From: Odontocerum albicorne
Taxonomy: Eukaryota; Arthropoda; Insecta; Trichoptera; Odontoceridae
Reading direction: 5' to 3'
Length of the DNA: 64,000 nt
Assembly: GCA_949825065.1 (NCBI GenBank)
Contig: OX463864.1
Coordinates: forward strand, 18,055,327-18,119,326
Shown: one piece after another, positions 21,391 to 32,849 of the stretch
How the letters are laid out: each line of letters begins with the position of its first letter
Position numbering within the stretch: the first letter of the stretch is position 1
Position numbers and translations under genes: made by a program
Notes under the pieces: generated by a model
Seen by the model: the letters and a program-made list of their open reading frames with translations, nothing else
Told to the model about the DNA's origin: nothing
Databases searched by the model: none

Positions 21391-21955
21391 TCTGGTTGAT
21401 GGAAAAGTTAAAAGGAAAAGTATACCAAATGATTGTCAGACCCGCACTCCTCTATGGCTCCGAATGCTGACGATGTATAACTCTTACTCTAGGCAACTAG
21501 AAACTGCTGAAATTCGCATGCTAAGATGGTCAGCTGGTGTGACCCTAAGAGACAAAATAAAAAGCTCACGCATTCGTTGAAGCCTATGTGTTACAGACAT
21601 CAACAGTAAGATGGAGAGGCGATTGAGATGGTATGGGCACGTTGGACGCAGAGCACCCGATCACATTGTGAACCAGGCAATCTCCATGGATCTTCCTCGA
21701 ATAACAACTTGAGGAAGACCAAAGAATTCATGGGTGGTGCAAAAAGATAACCTGATACAGAGGCACGGCCTGGGGGACGTAGTTCAGGACAGAAGAGCAT
21801 ACAACCTGAGGACGAGGAGAGCTGACCCCAACAGTCTTCGCGGACAGTGAGTTGGGATGGAGCTAGGGAGAAGGTTGATGGAAGAGATTGCCATGTGGAG
21901 ATACGCTCGCCAGGTCGGATTGTATACAATAAAACTGTAACACTATACAATAAAA
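21390..21955 (+). mobile_element. Retro-E non-LTR relic
   Basis: In plus frames it reads ETAEIRMLRWSAGVTLRD, then RLRWYGHVGRRAPDHIVNQA and RAYNLRTRRADPNSLRGQ, a reverse-transcriptase C-terminal tail. Paralogues are 41283-41650 (plus) and 48945-49400 (minus). Stops and small indels break the frame. Confidence 0.75.
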
Positions 21956-22434
21956 AGATGAGCATCGCTATCGAAAGTTCTGTGGCTACGGATATATCCT
22001 ATATAGGGCTATATAGGGCTATATAGGGATATATCCTATATAGGGCTGCCCAACCTTTTTGCACATGTGAGCTACTTTTTTTTGAAAGGTGACATCGCGA
22101 TCTATCAGTGTATAGGAAAAATACAAAATTATAAATCAGATTTTTATTATGAACAAAAAATTAAATGCAAACGTTTTCTGTATGAATTTTAAGTGCGTAG
22201 GTGAAAGGCCAAGGTATATCAATATATCATTGTCGTGGTCGCTGGGTCTCGTAGTCGAGGGTTCCCTCGCCATACCAACGTCAATTCAGTTGGAAAGCAA
22301 AGCTGTGTTGTGGAGTCTTCTTTCGTTCTTTTTTGCTCTTCTTTAAGTAAGTGAGATACCAGTAAATTCACCAGTCACATCGCTGTGAAACTACCGGAGA
22401 ACACAGAATTTTTTTAAAAAATAATTCGTAGTAT

Positions 22435-22587
22435 TGAAGTCAAAGGTATCCTTATATCCCTGAATACTAGATGGAAAAAATGTCTGCGTCAATCGAGGGG
22501 AGTAGCACAGCGCGGGGTTCAAACCAGCGATATGTATCAAGATGTATGGCACTAACAAGAGCAACTTTTGTATTTGAGATGAATTCA
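22435..22587 (-). mobile_element. SINE-A copy, interrupted
   Basis: The minus strand shows the SINE-A body (CTGAATACTAGATGGAAAAA on plus, against CCTAGTATTCGGGG elsewhere) and the CGAGGGGAGTAGCACAGCGC segment. The TTAA MITE starts at its edge. Confidence 0.65.
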
Positions 22588-22840
22588 TTAACACGTTCAC
22601 TGCGTCGAACACGGCTCCCGTGTCCATACAAAATAGCCTTGAATGTTGAGTACACTCATAAACGTCTCCCGATAAGGATTCGTCGCCGGTTTCATGTGTT
22701 TTGAAGACACGAAGGAATGCACTTGTATATGATGTTTCAATAGAAAGTAGAATTTGATTTTTAACAAAGTTATGGGTTGTCAAAAATTCGCGAATTTTCA
22801 GCATCTGTGTATGACATTTTATACGCAGTGAACGTGTTAA
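22588..22840. mobile_element. 253-bp TTAA MITE with 18-bp inverted ends
   Basis: TTAACACGTTCACTGCGT at the left is mirrored by ACGCAGTGAACGTGTTAA at the right, perfect over 18 bases including the TTAA. This is a piggyBac-like target and end structure but a different family from P1. No coding capacity. The near-perfect ends suggest relatively recent movement. Confidence 0.85.
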
Positions 22841-23059
22841 CAAATTATAAAACTAATATCTATCATTCGGTAATGTTATCCTTGTATTTTACAATTCAAT
22901 TAAAATACAACTTATACACTTATTCAAATCGACTGAAATAATATCTTAAGTATGTGTAATGGATGAAAGAGTAAAGATTTATTGTACATAAAAGTATTCT
23001 GCGATTAATAGGTAGATCGCAATCGGCTGGTTGGGTACCCCTGGTGAGAAAACGGTGTG

Positions 23060-23510
23060 ATGGGATGTATCAATGTATAGTATTGCATGATAATTTCGTT
23101 GTTATGTATAATATTTTACATATGGTCTAATTTGTGTGATACAATTAACGAAACTCGAAAAAAAAAAATTATAATCTTTCAAAATGATCTTGTAAATATA
23201 ATTGAAGGAATGTACAATTGGCCTCAGTGTCTGGTGGCATAATGTACATTCCAAACACCTGCCCTTGACATATGTCAGAGAGTGTTATTCCCAGTAAGGC
23301 TGAGAGGGTGCTTCTCTCTTCTCTCTCCTTCTAACACTCTACCCCTTCCCACCCTCCCTTACTCACTTTCCACCCCCACAATGTTGTATGTATGTACGTA
23401 CTCATTATTTTAGGGTGTATAACTTTTAAATTTTTTTCATGAAATTCAATTTTTTTTGTATATATAATCGAAGAAACAGAAGTGAATACAGACATACGAG
23501 TATATACCAT
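23060..23510. other. Low-repeat stretch, no recognised gene
   Basis: A C/T-rich patch occurs at 23320-23380. Nothing else is supported. Confidence 0.4.
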
Positions 23511-24630
23511 CATGTAATTTCCCTGTCGAGGTAGGCAGGACAGATTATCAGACTTTCCTATCTCGATGCAAATATTTCGCCTCTTCTACATTAATACACT
23601 TTCTAATAGAACTTTCTTATAGTCTTTCTTCGTTTGCTGAAGCGAATGAAAAATGTAAACAAAAAAACAGATTATGTAGAATTTGTTAGGAAGAGAAAAT
23701 TTTAAACCTTTTTTTATGCATTTTGGTAATAAGCCAAAAAGTAGAATAAATGCAAACGAATAGTTCATAACAATTGACAATTTGTTTTTATATTATTGTT
23801 TTATTGAAGAAAAAAAACATAAACGATTATAATCACCTTCATACCATGCCCCTGTTAGGGTAGGCAGAAAAAACAGATCTTAATTTCATTTCATACTGGC
23901 ACACATATTTTGCTTGACCTACGTCTATACACTTAGTCATGCATACTCACCTATTATAAAGGCTTTTCTCTCACCTTATTACATAATTTGATTCATTTGG
24001 TCGTACTACGTTTTTCCAAGCTTCTCCAGTGCCTTCTACGCTACTTGTATAGATTATATTTGTCAATCTTTCATCATTCATTCTTTTTACGTAGTCCAAA
24101 CATCTCCATGCTTCTTTCTTCATCTTCGGCACTACATAGTTTTACAATTCGCATTATTTTCTAATGCATTATACTATTTTTCTACACGTTAACACTTTAA
24201 TTTCTACCTTATTCATCTTACTATTATCAATTTTTGCTACGTCTAAGTCTTGCTTGTATATCCTAATGCTGGGACCAAGATTCCACAATGAACAGTTAGC
24301 TTTGCTCTTCTTGAAATGCTCCTGTCAGTAAACGTATTTTATAACCCACCATTCACTCTATTTATTACCTGCTGCTGCTCTTTTTTTTGTAAGTAAAAAT
24401 AAAGTAATACTAACAAAACAAATATAATGCAAAAATGAGTGGAAGATGTGGTAAAAGAAGATCAAGGAAAGTATGGTTGGATCAAGTGAATGATATTATG
24501 AAAATTAGGAATTGTATGAAAATATGTAGCACTGTTAGAATATGTGAATGATGTGTGACGAGATAGGAAAGTCTGGCGCTCTGCCCTCTCTGCCTTTTCC
24601 GAGAAGGATGGTGTGTATGCATGTAATTAT
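23510..24630. mobile_element. Cluster of retro-A relics, minus then plus
   Basis: Minus-strand copies at 23510-23620 and 23840-24380, and a plus-strand copy at 24410-24620, each carry the tail with a GTAGGCAGA-type segment or its complement. The opposed copies would form an imperfect inverted pair in RNA. Confidence 0.6.
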
Positions 24631-24886
24631 CCTAAGTTAAAAAAACAATTTAATTTTAATATCCACAATACATATTTTAATATCTCACTTTGCGGTCCCA
24701 TCCGATTTGAATATATTTTCAAAGATACATAATTTCCATATTGCATGCTGTCATCCGCTATTAGCCATGCAAAATATATTTCATTAATAATGTTTGAAAA
24801 CTTACTATAGTGATGCATGCTATCCCGGTTTGGTATAACTAAATAGAATCAAATTAACGTTATGTGTATACAATACAAGAAATCAG

Positions 24887-25022
24887 GCTAATGAGCATGC
24901 TCCGATAAAGAAATTTCCCAAAGTAAGGTACTTGAGAATAATGCGTATCGAAGAATATTCGATAGCAATATTGTATATGTTCCAATGTAGCGTGTATTCT
25001 TCATCGGAGCATGCTCATTAGC
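24887..25022. repeat. 20-bp perfect inverted repeat, foldback
   Basis: GCTAATGAGCATGCTCCGAT at 24887-24906 and its exact complement at 25003-25022 flank about 96 bases. A third diverged copy (CGGAGCATATTCATTAGC) lies near 25076. The arm itself contains the palindrome GAGCATGCTC. Probably a small foldback element. Confidence 0.75.
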
Positions 25023-25311
25023 ATTAATGAACATGTTCCGAAAAGGTATTAAATTATCTTTGGAACATTAATTTTCGGAGCATATTCATTAGCATTGATT
25101 TTGAATCATACAAACAAGGTATTAAAAATTGCAATATTATATCATACAAAAAAAAACAAACTTTTTTTTAACAAATCATATATAGTATGTGTTAAGTTAA
25201 TAAATTATATTGTATAAAAGCTTATTTTATCAAAGATTTCGGCTTCAACTTTGTGGAACTCCATATTCAAATATTTAACAATAAAGAACGTTGTTACTTC
25301 ACCAATGAGAT

Positions 25312-25411
25312 TAATCCCCGCTTTACGCGTTTCTGACTCCTATCAAGAGGCTCTCTTAAGGTCGGAAGAGAGCCTCGGGATAGAAGGTAGAAATACCTGT
25401 AGCGGGGATTA
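25312..25411. repeat. 100-bp foldback element
   Basis: TAATCCCCGC at the left and GCGGGGATTA at the right are perfect inverted ends. The arms continue inward and meet at GAGGCTCTCTT/AAGAGAGCCTC. Related fragments occur at 3708-3826 and 40165-40315. Confidence 0.75.
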
Positions 25412-25817
25412 TAATAATAAAAAGACAATTTATATAGCGTCCTTTTTAGCAATTTATATCCTTTTCTCGTTTCGTTTTTTCAACCGCTCGAAGTTTGTTT
25501 AAATACACAACTGGAAGAAAACGGGTTGCGCGTTGGGAAATCGAGTCCCGAAACTCCGATTGGATGACAAACTCCTACGACTAAGATGTGGAGGTTAAAC
25601 GGACGTGTATATGTAAAAAAAAATCTACCGCGAAAATACCATCCAAGCCCATTAACGCGCTGTTATGTTTCCTCGAATATTTCGAAGCAATCAAAGTGTT
25701 GTTTAGTTATTTTAGAAAACAAACTTTTAAAACATTTATTTTTAAATTTAGAGCATATTTAGTAAACTGAAACATTTTTTTAAAAAATAACGAGAATTCG
25801 TTAAAAGTCTGACAGTT

Positions 25818-26400
25818 TCAGAAAATTTATGACAATATTTGAAAACTAATGACAATTTGTGAAAACTAATGACAATTTGTGAAAACTAATGACAATGTAT
25901 GAAAACTTATTTAATTCAATGAACAATTTTACATAGCACCATTTAGAGAGTAAACTCTCCTCAAGGGCGCTTTAATTCTGAACACAAACCTACTATTACT
26001 AAACAAATCAGATCTGACAGCTACAGTAGCACCCGAGCGAATAATGTATAACACATTCTTTGTGTACAGTACAACATTGTGGGATTATTGCTATATAATG
26101 ATCTCCTCCAATCAACCAGAAAGATATTTATGTGGCTAGACTGAAAACTTTCTGTTTTGACCTGGATTCCAACGGGAATCGAAATCGAAACCTCAAGATC
26201 GGAAGAAAGGCGTCTTATCAACTAGGCCACGGTGAACATTATCATAAGGATATTGTATAAAAACTTATGACAATTCATGAAAATATGTGACAATGTGTAA
26301 CAATGCATGAAAAGTTTTGACACGGTAGGAAAACTAATGACAATTTATGTAGATTAATAATAGTTTATGAAAATTTATGACAATTTGTGAAAAAGTCTCA
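25818..26400. repeat. 20-bp tandem repeat split by a SINE-B insertion
   Basis: GACAATTTGTGAAAACTAAT-like units occur at 25825-25910 and again at 26265-26395. A minus-strand SINE-B (26065-26240; GGTAGACTGAAA-type body, tRNA-like head with GGTTTCGATTTCGATTCCC) and unrelated sequence lie between. The order suggests SINE insertion into an older array. Confidence 0.65.
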
Positions 26401-26449
26401 CAAACACTTAAGTCATGGTCACAACGCTATACCCATTCCCCGGTTATAC

Positions 26450-26800
26450 CCACTCCAAAGGGTGTTCCACAATTCCTGATTGCATTTCACATGCGGGATT
26501 TGAAATTAAATCCGAAATGAATGTAGCGGGGGTGGCGGGACAGTGCAGGATCATTTTAGCGACGCGCCGCATTTGAACTGAATGCAATTATGGTGGGATT
26601 TTATAGTGGTTTGATGCATTAACTATGCTGTTTGTATTGCATTTTACGATAAACCTTTATCTTAGTAACGCGGTTGTTTTTTTTTAGTAATTCGACCCTT
26701 CAACAAATCTGCATTGGTAATTCGGATATTTTGAAGAGTGTGACAGGGAGATAATATTATCTTCGGGTCCATTAATGGAGCCTTCGAGTTTAGAATCATT
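26450..26800. other. Low-repeat island, possible conserved non-coding sequence
   Basis: Bases 26480-26600 have raised GC and no similarity to other repeats in this window (AGCGGGGGTGGCGGGACAGT, TTTAGCGACGCGCCGCATTT). Frames are not open. Only a candidate. Confidence 0.3.
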
Positions 26801-26844
26801 GAAATATAAATGTCGTCGTCGTTGCTGAACATCGTAGTCCAGGA

Positions 26845-27130
26845 TCGCTGTTCTAGATCCGATGTTCTGGATCAGACACCGCTGTTCTAGATCCGATGTT
26901 CTGGATCAGACACCGCTGTTCTAGATCCGATGTTCTGGATCAGACACCGCTGTTCTAGATCCGATGTTCTGGATCAGACACCGCTGTTCTAGATCCGATG
27001 TTCTGGATCAGACACCGCTGTTCTAGATCCGATGTTATGGATCGCACACCGCTGTTCTAGATCCTATGTTCTGGATCACACACCGCTGTTCTAGATCCGA
27101 TATTCTGGATCACAAACCACTGTTCTGGAT
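26845..27130. repeat. 34-bp minisatellite, about eight copies, inside repeat U
   Basis: The unit CCGCTGTTCTAGATCCGATG + TTCTGGATCAGACA is nearly identical in the first five copies and drifts towards the right end. The flanks (GTCGTTGCTGAACATCGTAG; GTGAGACTATCGGAGCACAC) belong to repeat U, also seen at 22210-22350 and 30540-30800, so the array grew inside a dispersed repeat. Confidence 0.9.
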
Positions 27131-27436
27131 CCGAGATGGCACACCGAAGTGAGACTATCGGAGCACACTGCTCTGGAAGTTTGATAATTAATGTATTTTG
27201 ATACAAAGATAAGCTCTGCTCTCTAAAAGGCGCTATATAAATTGCCATTTTATTATGATTATTATTATTATTATCAATCAGATATTCATAGATATATAAC
27301 AGTACAGTATTCGTATATAACAGTATGTTAGAATATTCGATATATAACAGTGTGTTCGAATATGTAGGTTTTCGACAAAAATGCGTCAATAATTGTGTCG
27401 TGAATACGTTTTTCGTTTTCTAATAATTAAAAAAAA

Positions 27437-27850
27437 AATCATAGATATGACCAAAGTAAATATACCCTCGAACACTAGGCGGAAAAAAGTGCCTGTGTCG
27501 TTCGAGGGGAGTAGTACAGCGCGGGATTCGAATCGACGACCTTCCGCATCGAAGTTCAACGCGTTACCGCGCGGCCACGCACCTCGTATGAATATTATAT
27601 GTATACGAGTACATCACGCATGTCCTTTTTGGAGTAAGCAAAGAAGACAGATTAACACGTCTTTCTGTTAATTGATTCACACATCTCTCGCGTCGTTCAA
27701 GTCAAAACATCTCGCTATACAACTTTTATTTCTCTGAAATTCTTACCTTCTTTCAAAATTTCACTCACTTGGTTCAACCATATACGAGTATATCTCGATC
27801 GTCCTCTATCAAGACTCTCCTGATAAAACAAATATTTGATGTGAATATGA
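27437..27850 (-). mobile_element. SINE-A copy followed by retro-A fragment (minus)
   Basis: Bases 27465-27595 read on the minus strand as a tRNA-like head (CGCGCGGTAACGCGTTGAAC, box B GATTCGAATCCCGCGCTG) and SINE-A body. Bases 27600-27850 are a minus-strand retro-A tail fragment. Confidence 0.7.
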
Positions 27851-28620
27851 TTGGAATGAAAATATATTGAGAAAAGACTGGTCTGGTCTGGTGAACCCTG
27901 GTTACGTGAATCTTCACGAATTTAACTTTAAAATACGAGTACTTTCAGGTTGAATAAATTCAGGTATTGAGAAAATAAAATTAAGTTTAATATCACTGAC
28001 GTTTGTACAGTTTTGACAGCTAAACGCTGATTAGTGAGGATTTAAAATGATGTTCCTTTTTATTCGATAGAACAGCTACTTTGGTATTTTTTTTCCTGTT
28101 GGCAATACAGTGTACACCATTTATTTCGCTTAGCTTAATATAATGAAATATATCATCTAATAATGCCTATAATTTTTCAAGAAAAAAATATAAATCTCTT
28201 GTAACTATTTCAAAATTATTCACTCTTGGAAATCCCAGTATTGAATTTAAATTGGTTCCTTTATCCCCCCCGCTAGAGTTGCAGATTTTCTTGAAAATCC
28301 CGGGAATAAGACAATGTGGGCTGTGGATTTTCCTTGAAAATCCCGGGAAAAAGACACTACGGTAAAATATGGGGATTCTTTCCCGATCCACTGTCAAATC
28401 CCCCTTCTTTACACATTGTGACGGGGTTTCGAGCGAATATTCCTTAAAATAACCATTTTATTATGGGTTTATAAACGAGAATTCAAGACATAAAAAGTTA
28501 TTTTTATTTTTAAATTAAAATAATTTTTCAACAGAAAGCAATCATTTTACAATAGAATATTTTATTAATATTTGTTCAAATAACTTTTACTGGACAATGC
28601 GTGTGAGAAATATAATATTT
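27851..28620. other. AT-rich stretch with a short direct repeat
   Basis: TTGAAAATCCCGGGAA occurs twice within 28290-28350. No gene is recognised; the minus-strand ORF at 28167-28397 only reflects this duplication. Confidence 0.4.
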
Positions 28621-28629
28621 TTATAACTA

Positions 28630-29290
28630 TTTACTACCATCACGCCATTTCCCTGTTGGTAATTTTTTTATTTTGTTACTTTTATGAAAATAAACCTAGT
28701 GGATTTATTACTCTAAAGCAATTTCTGCAAATCAACCAGCGTTTCAAAATTATTATCGGTATCCATGACCGTGTCTTAAATTTACATACATATACATACA
28801 ATCACGCCATTTCCCTGTCAAGGTAGGCAGAGAGTGCCTTTCCTATCTCGATACACTTTCTTCACCTCTTCTACACCATACACCTTATATAACTCATATG
28901 CTTTCGCTGACTATCTATTTTTTTTTCATTAAAAAAATCCCCTTTCTTGGCAACACCTTGGTCTACCAAAATTTCCACCATCAGGTTGTACCATTTATTT
29001 TTATTTATTTATTTTACACATGACAAGAAATATACATAATTTGCGAAAAAACAACAGTGAAGTAAGTATAGCATGAAGAAATAAATCGATACTTCTTTCC
29101 GATTTTTTATTATATAAAAATTATATATTGAAAGAAGTAAATATAAAAAGTCGTAGGAATTATATGAGAAGGTAGGTAGGCGTAACTTGCTTAATTTACT
29201 TTTGTCTGGTTGGTTGGAAGAGATTGCCGCTTGGAAATAAGCCCGCCAGGTTGTATTTGCAATAAAAGTATTAAATAAATAAAAAATAAA
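28630..29290. mobile_element. Retro-A, SINE-B and repeat T fragments
   Basis: Minus retro-A tails occur at 28635-28670 and 28795-28900, repeat T at 29010-29060 and a plus SINE-B tail at 29205-29280 (TTGGAAGAGATTGCCGCTTG). All are partial. Confidence 0.6.
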
Positions 29291-29297
29291 TAAATTG

Positions 29298-29905
29298 GTG
29301 ATGGATGCCTGTTGCGATAGCTAAATCTGGTACTTTATCTTCTCTGCATACCCCCATAGGGAAATGGCGTGATAGTAAGTACGTTAAACAAAATTAGCTC
29401 CTGACAATGCTTTTCAACATACCCTTAACGGTGTTTAGACATGTTGAGGAGTACCATATGAATAAATCTTCAAAATCAGATGCAAATGTATGAGATGGTA
29501 GGTTTATGAATGCGTTTTGCGACAATGAAGTCTGGTACTTTGTTTTCTCTGCATAGCCCCACAAGGAAATGGCGTGATAGTCAGTATGTAAGACAAAATT
29601 ATCTCCTGACAACGCTCTTCAATATGCCCTTAACGGTGTTTAGATATGTTGAGGAGTATTATATGAATAAATCTTCAAAATCAGATACAAATGTATGAGA
29701 TGGTCGGTGTGTGAATGCGTGTTGCCATAGTGAAATCTGGTACTTTTTTTTCTCTGCATACCCCCGCAGGGAAATGGCGTGATAGTAAGTATATAAGACA
29801 AAATTATCTCCTGACAACGCTCTTCAACATGTTCTTAACGGTGCTTAGATATATTGAGGAGTACCATATGAATAAATCTTCAAAATCAGATGCAAATGTT
29901 TGTGA
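29298..29905 (+). repeat. 204-bp tandem repeat, three copies, derived from retro-A tail
   Basis: The segment TCTGGTACTTT recurs at about 29327, 29531 and 29735, giving a period of 204. Each unit contains the retro-A end (AGGGAAATGGCGTGATAGT) plus about 150 bases including GAATAAATCTTCAAAATCAG. The ORFs at 29510 and 29715 are the same repeat read twice. Confidence 0.88.
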
Positions 29906-29989
29906 AAAAAAGGAAAATAAATCCTTTATAATAACGTATCACTTTCTTTATGAAGGAAATCTGAAATATGGTTGCTACTTCGTGATCCC

Positions 29990-30077
29990 GTTGCCATGGA
30001 AACGGGAGGGAAAATCCTAAGGGTGGAGGAGGCACTGTCAACCAATCAGAGCTCTCCATTTCCGTTGCCGTGGCAAC
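29990..30077. promoter_or_regulatory. Paired RFX X-box palindromes around a CCAAT box
   Basis: GTTGCCATGGAAAC at 29990-30003 fits the X-box consensus GTHNYYATRRNAAC. GTTGCCGTGGCAAC at 30064-30077 has two perfect inverted half-sites with a 2-bp spacer. A CCAAT box (CCAATCAGAG) lies between them at 30042. The two X-boxes start 74 bp apart in a GC-rich island (about 29960-30170) unlike the surrounding AT-rich repeats. X-boxes bind RFX factors, which in animals drive ciliary and ciliated sensory-neuron genes. Inside a sensory-organ Pax gene this could be an enhancer, or the promoter of an unannotated transcript. The motif match is direct; the function is inferred. Confidence 0.6.
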
Positions 30078-30384
30078 CGACGCCGAGAGGGATAAATGTA
30101 TCGCGGCTCTGTGAGGAGGGAAAGGGAACAGTGACAATTTGTAGGAAACGATATTATTTTAATGAAAGCTGCCCAATTAGTTTCATGAAAGAGAGCAAAT
30201 TTGTGTAATATAAAGTTATTCAACCCTCGCTGAAAAGTTGCAGAAAAGTTGCTGAAAGACTAATGCGCGACATATTTTTGTATTTTTACATGTATACATA
30301 TAAATTTTCCTATCTAGACATATATCTTTCGCCTTTTTTACATCGCTACATGTTCCCATACAACTTCCTCGATTTCTCTAAGAG

Positions 30385-30835
30385 GTGTATGGCGGCGTGG
30401 TAACGCACTAGACTTCCATGCGGAATGTCGCTGGTTCGCACCCCGTCCCCTTGAATGACACAGGCATTTTTTTCCGCCTAGTATTCGGGGGTATAAAGAT
30501 ACCTATGACTTCAATCATATATATTATTTCAAAATAAGGAGAGAGAAAAAAACATGCCGGTGTGCTCCTCCGATTGTCTCACTTCAGGTGTGTCATTAGA
30601 TGCAGTACAACGGTGTGGCTGGTGAGTCTGCTGGTATGCAACGACATACTCACTTAATAAGGAAAAGAAAAGGACGAAAACTCCTCGGCACAGCTTTGCT
30701 TTCCACCTGAATTGATGTTGGAATGGCGAGGGGATCCTTGACTACGAGGTTCAGCAACGACGATGATTTCCTTGTTTCATAATATCGGATAGTTTATTAT
30801 GTAAACGGCGCTATATAAAATTGTCTTTTGAATTG
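30385..30835 (+). mobile_element. SINE-A copy followed by repeat U
   Basis: Bases 30389-30525 match SINE-A (GGTAACGCACTAGACTTCCA, box B TGGTTCGCACCCCG, ATTCGGGGGTATAAAGATAC). Bases 30540-30835 match repeat U in the orientation opposite to 22210-22350 and end in the GGCGCTATATAAAATTGTC module. Confidence 0.7.
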
Positions 30836-30839
30836 AAAT

Positions 30840-31190
30840 GAACTGAATTAAATGTGAATTACGGCTGATGTGTTGAATAAGATGAAGAAATACACGTTGA
30901 AATGATTTGGGCATGTAGAGCGAATGAATGAATAAAGAGTAACAAAACAAATATATAGTATAGTGCAAATATGAATAGAAGGTGTTATAGAAGAAGATCA
31001 AGTAGAGTATGGTTGTATCAAGTGAATGGTATTTTAAAATAAGAAAACGTAGAAAGTCAGAGAACTCGTAGGAGTTATATGAGAAGATGTAGAAGAGGTG
31101 ATGAATATGTGTCGTGATAGGAAAATCTGGCACTTTGCCTCTTTGCTTGCCCCGACAGGGAAATGAGGTGATTGTATATGTGTACTTATG
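30840..31190 (+). mobile_element. Retro-A relic
   Basis: It contains TGATTTGGGCATGTAGAGCG, ATGGTTGTATCAAGTGAATG and the GCCCCGACAGGGAAATGAGG end. Frames are broken. The long minus-strand ORF across it (30777-31283) is an antisense shadow. Confidence 0.65.
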
Positions 31191-31227
31191 TTGAACCAAT
31201 AAATTAATAATTAATGTTATAGTAATA

Positions 31228-31405
31228 TATGACTTCTGTCTTCCAACCAGGGGGATGCGGGTTCGATTCCTGTTGTTATCCAATTATTCAAAAAATTGTT
31301 TTACTCTTGTTTTCACTGAATTTACTTTAATATTTTTCTGGTTGGTTGGAAATATTAACACATAACGATAAACACGCCAGATTGAACTGTATATAACGAA
31401 AGTAT
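31228..31405 (+). mobile_element. SINE-B copy
   Basis: tRNA-like head with box B GGGTTCGATTCCTG, body with TTTTCACTGAATTTACTTTA, and tail TTTCTGGTTGGTTGGAAATA through AACGAAAGTATAAA. Confidence 0.7.
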
Positions 31406-31479
31406 AAATACGAGTACAATGCAATGGTGTGCCCATCCAATACGAATAAATTGAAGAAAAACTGACACGACAAATCTAC

Positions 31480-31820
31480 AGTCTAAATGTAATATGGTTG
31501 GGCTAAGATAAGAAAGTTTGGGCGTGAAGAACGAATACAGGAACAGATATTTAGTTAACAAATTTATAAATTTGTTCCCCTTCCTATTATAATGTATGAT
31601 ATATGTGAGTGAAAGGTGTGATGGAGGGAAACTAAGAAATGTTTGATAGAACTAGATGTCGTTGATTTTTGAAATAAGGGAATGTAAAAATAAACAGAAT
31701 CGAAAGAAACTGCATGAGTGTCGTGTAAGGGTGAGAAGTAGAAGAAAGATGTGTGTCGCGGTAGAAAAATAATGTATGCATTCTGCATATCCCGGTAGGG
31801 TAACGACGTGATGTTATATA
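31480..31820 (+). mobile_element. Retro-A relic, diverged
   Basis: It follows the retro-A order with GATAAGAAAGTTTGGGCGTG and a tail CCCGGTAGGGTAACGACGTG. Strongly degenerate. Confidence 0.5.
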
Positions 31821-32310
31821 TTTAAATATATTATATATTTTTTTGCTAAAAATTGTTTTTTTAGGTAAACTTATAAAAACATTAATAAAATTGAAACAAA
31901 AACTGTTATAACATAAACTGTTCTACACATAGTATTTCATGAAAACATAATATATATTCGAAAGATTTATTGATTAAGAGAATACGTTTGAATATGGATT
32001 AAAGGAATAAAATTATTGATTCAGGGAATATGTTTTAATGTTAAGAAAATCGATGTTTTCCACTGCTCAATGGACAAATTAAGATTCATTGGTATTGAGA
32101 ACATGTACAAATATGGATTGAGATAATATAAATGATTGATTTGGGAATATATTATGAATGATGGTTTAATAGAAATATGAAGATTTGATTTTTTAAGTAT
32201 TTGTTGAAATACTAAACCATTAAATTGTTTTACGATTTTTTTTCTCTGACTATTAACTCAAATGAATGTAATTCCTACTTCATATCCATTGTATTATATC
32301 ACACATTCGT
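31821..32310. repeat. Degenerate AT-rich repeats
   Basis: GATTGATTNAGGGAATAT-like segments recur loosely at 31960-32190 and again at 32530-32600. The period is irregular and no gene is recognised. Confidence 0.35.
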
Positions 32311-32314
32311 TGTA

Positions 32315-32490
32315 TAAAAATACAGCAGACCCTGATGGATTTATTTCACTGTAGCAATCTCCCCAAATCAACCAGAAAGTTGTTAAACAAGCCATAAGTA
32401 AAAAACAGGCTGGATTTTTTTAAATTTGGGTACCTACTAACAGGACTCGAACCCGTAACTACTGCTTCGGCAACAGAGGTCGTCATATAT
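32315..32490 (-). mobile_element. SINE-B copy
   Basis: The minus strand has the tail region (GTAGCAATCTCCCCAAATCA on plus), the GGGTACC-type linker and a tRNA-like head with box B GGGTTCGAGTCCTG. Confidence 0.65.
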
Positions 32491-32615
32491 GATTTTATTA
32501 GGTATAACCTGACCAACATTAAAATAAAATGATTGGTTCATGGAATATACTTGATTGATCGATTCATAGAATGTATTAGATTGATTGATTCATAAAATAC
32601 AAAACAACAACTTAC

Positions 32616-32843
32616 ACGTAAGCAAGGGCGGCGACTCCCCCGGGGGTGCGTAGTGTGCCGCGAACCCAGGCAGCGGGTAGTGAGGGGGCTGATGCAGCTG
32701 GCTCTGGTGGGGCGGTTGTCCCTGTTGCTGCTGTAGGTGTGGCTGATGAGGGGGCTGCAGCGGGAGCAGGGGGCTGGGGCACGGCTGAGGGGGTGGCAGC
32801 CCCGGGCTGCCAGCCAGGGCGAAACTGCCGCCTTCTGCACCAC
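32616..32843 (-). CDS. sv: Pax2/5/8 exon, Pro/Gln/His-rich
   Basis: The 228-nt exon enters in phase 1 (split Gly codon) and, with the strong donor GTAAGT at 32615, leaves in phase 1. It encodes GAEGGSFALAGSPGLPPPQP followed by Leu/Pro, a QPHLQQQQGQPPHQSQLHQ run and HYPLPGFAAHYAPPGESPPL. This is low-complexity activation-domain-like sequence. A second possible donor two bases upstream (GTGTAAG at 32617) would change the phase; the GTAAGT choice is the one that matches the phase of 17966. With that choice the split codon is Trp. GC-rich ORFs in other frames here are shadows. The Gln and Pro runs are prone to length variation. Confidence 0.75.
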
Positions 32844-32849
32844 CTGAGA

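Larger units (their letters stand above)
22041..23043. mobile_element. hAT-like element carrying nested insertions
   Basis: The left end TAGGGCTGCCCAACC faces a right end that reads inward CAGGGGTACCCAACC, and just inside both ends is a GATCGCGATCTATC-type segment. Inside lie repeat U (22210-22350, minus), a SINE-A copy (22435-22587 and beyond, minus) and within that SINE a TTAA MITE (22588-22840). The outer element has no transposase frame left. The target duplication was not resolved. Confidence 0.5.
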
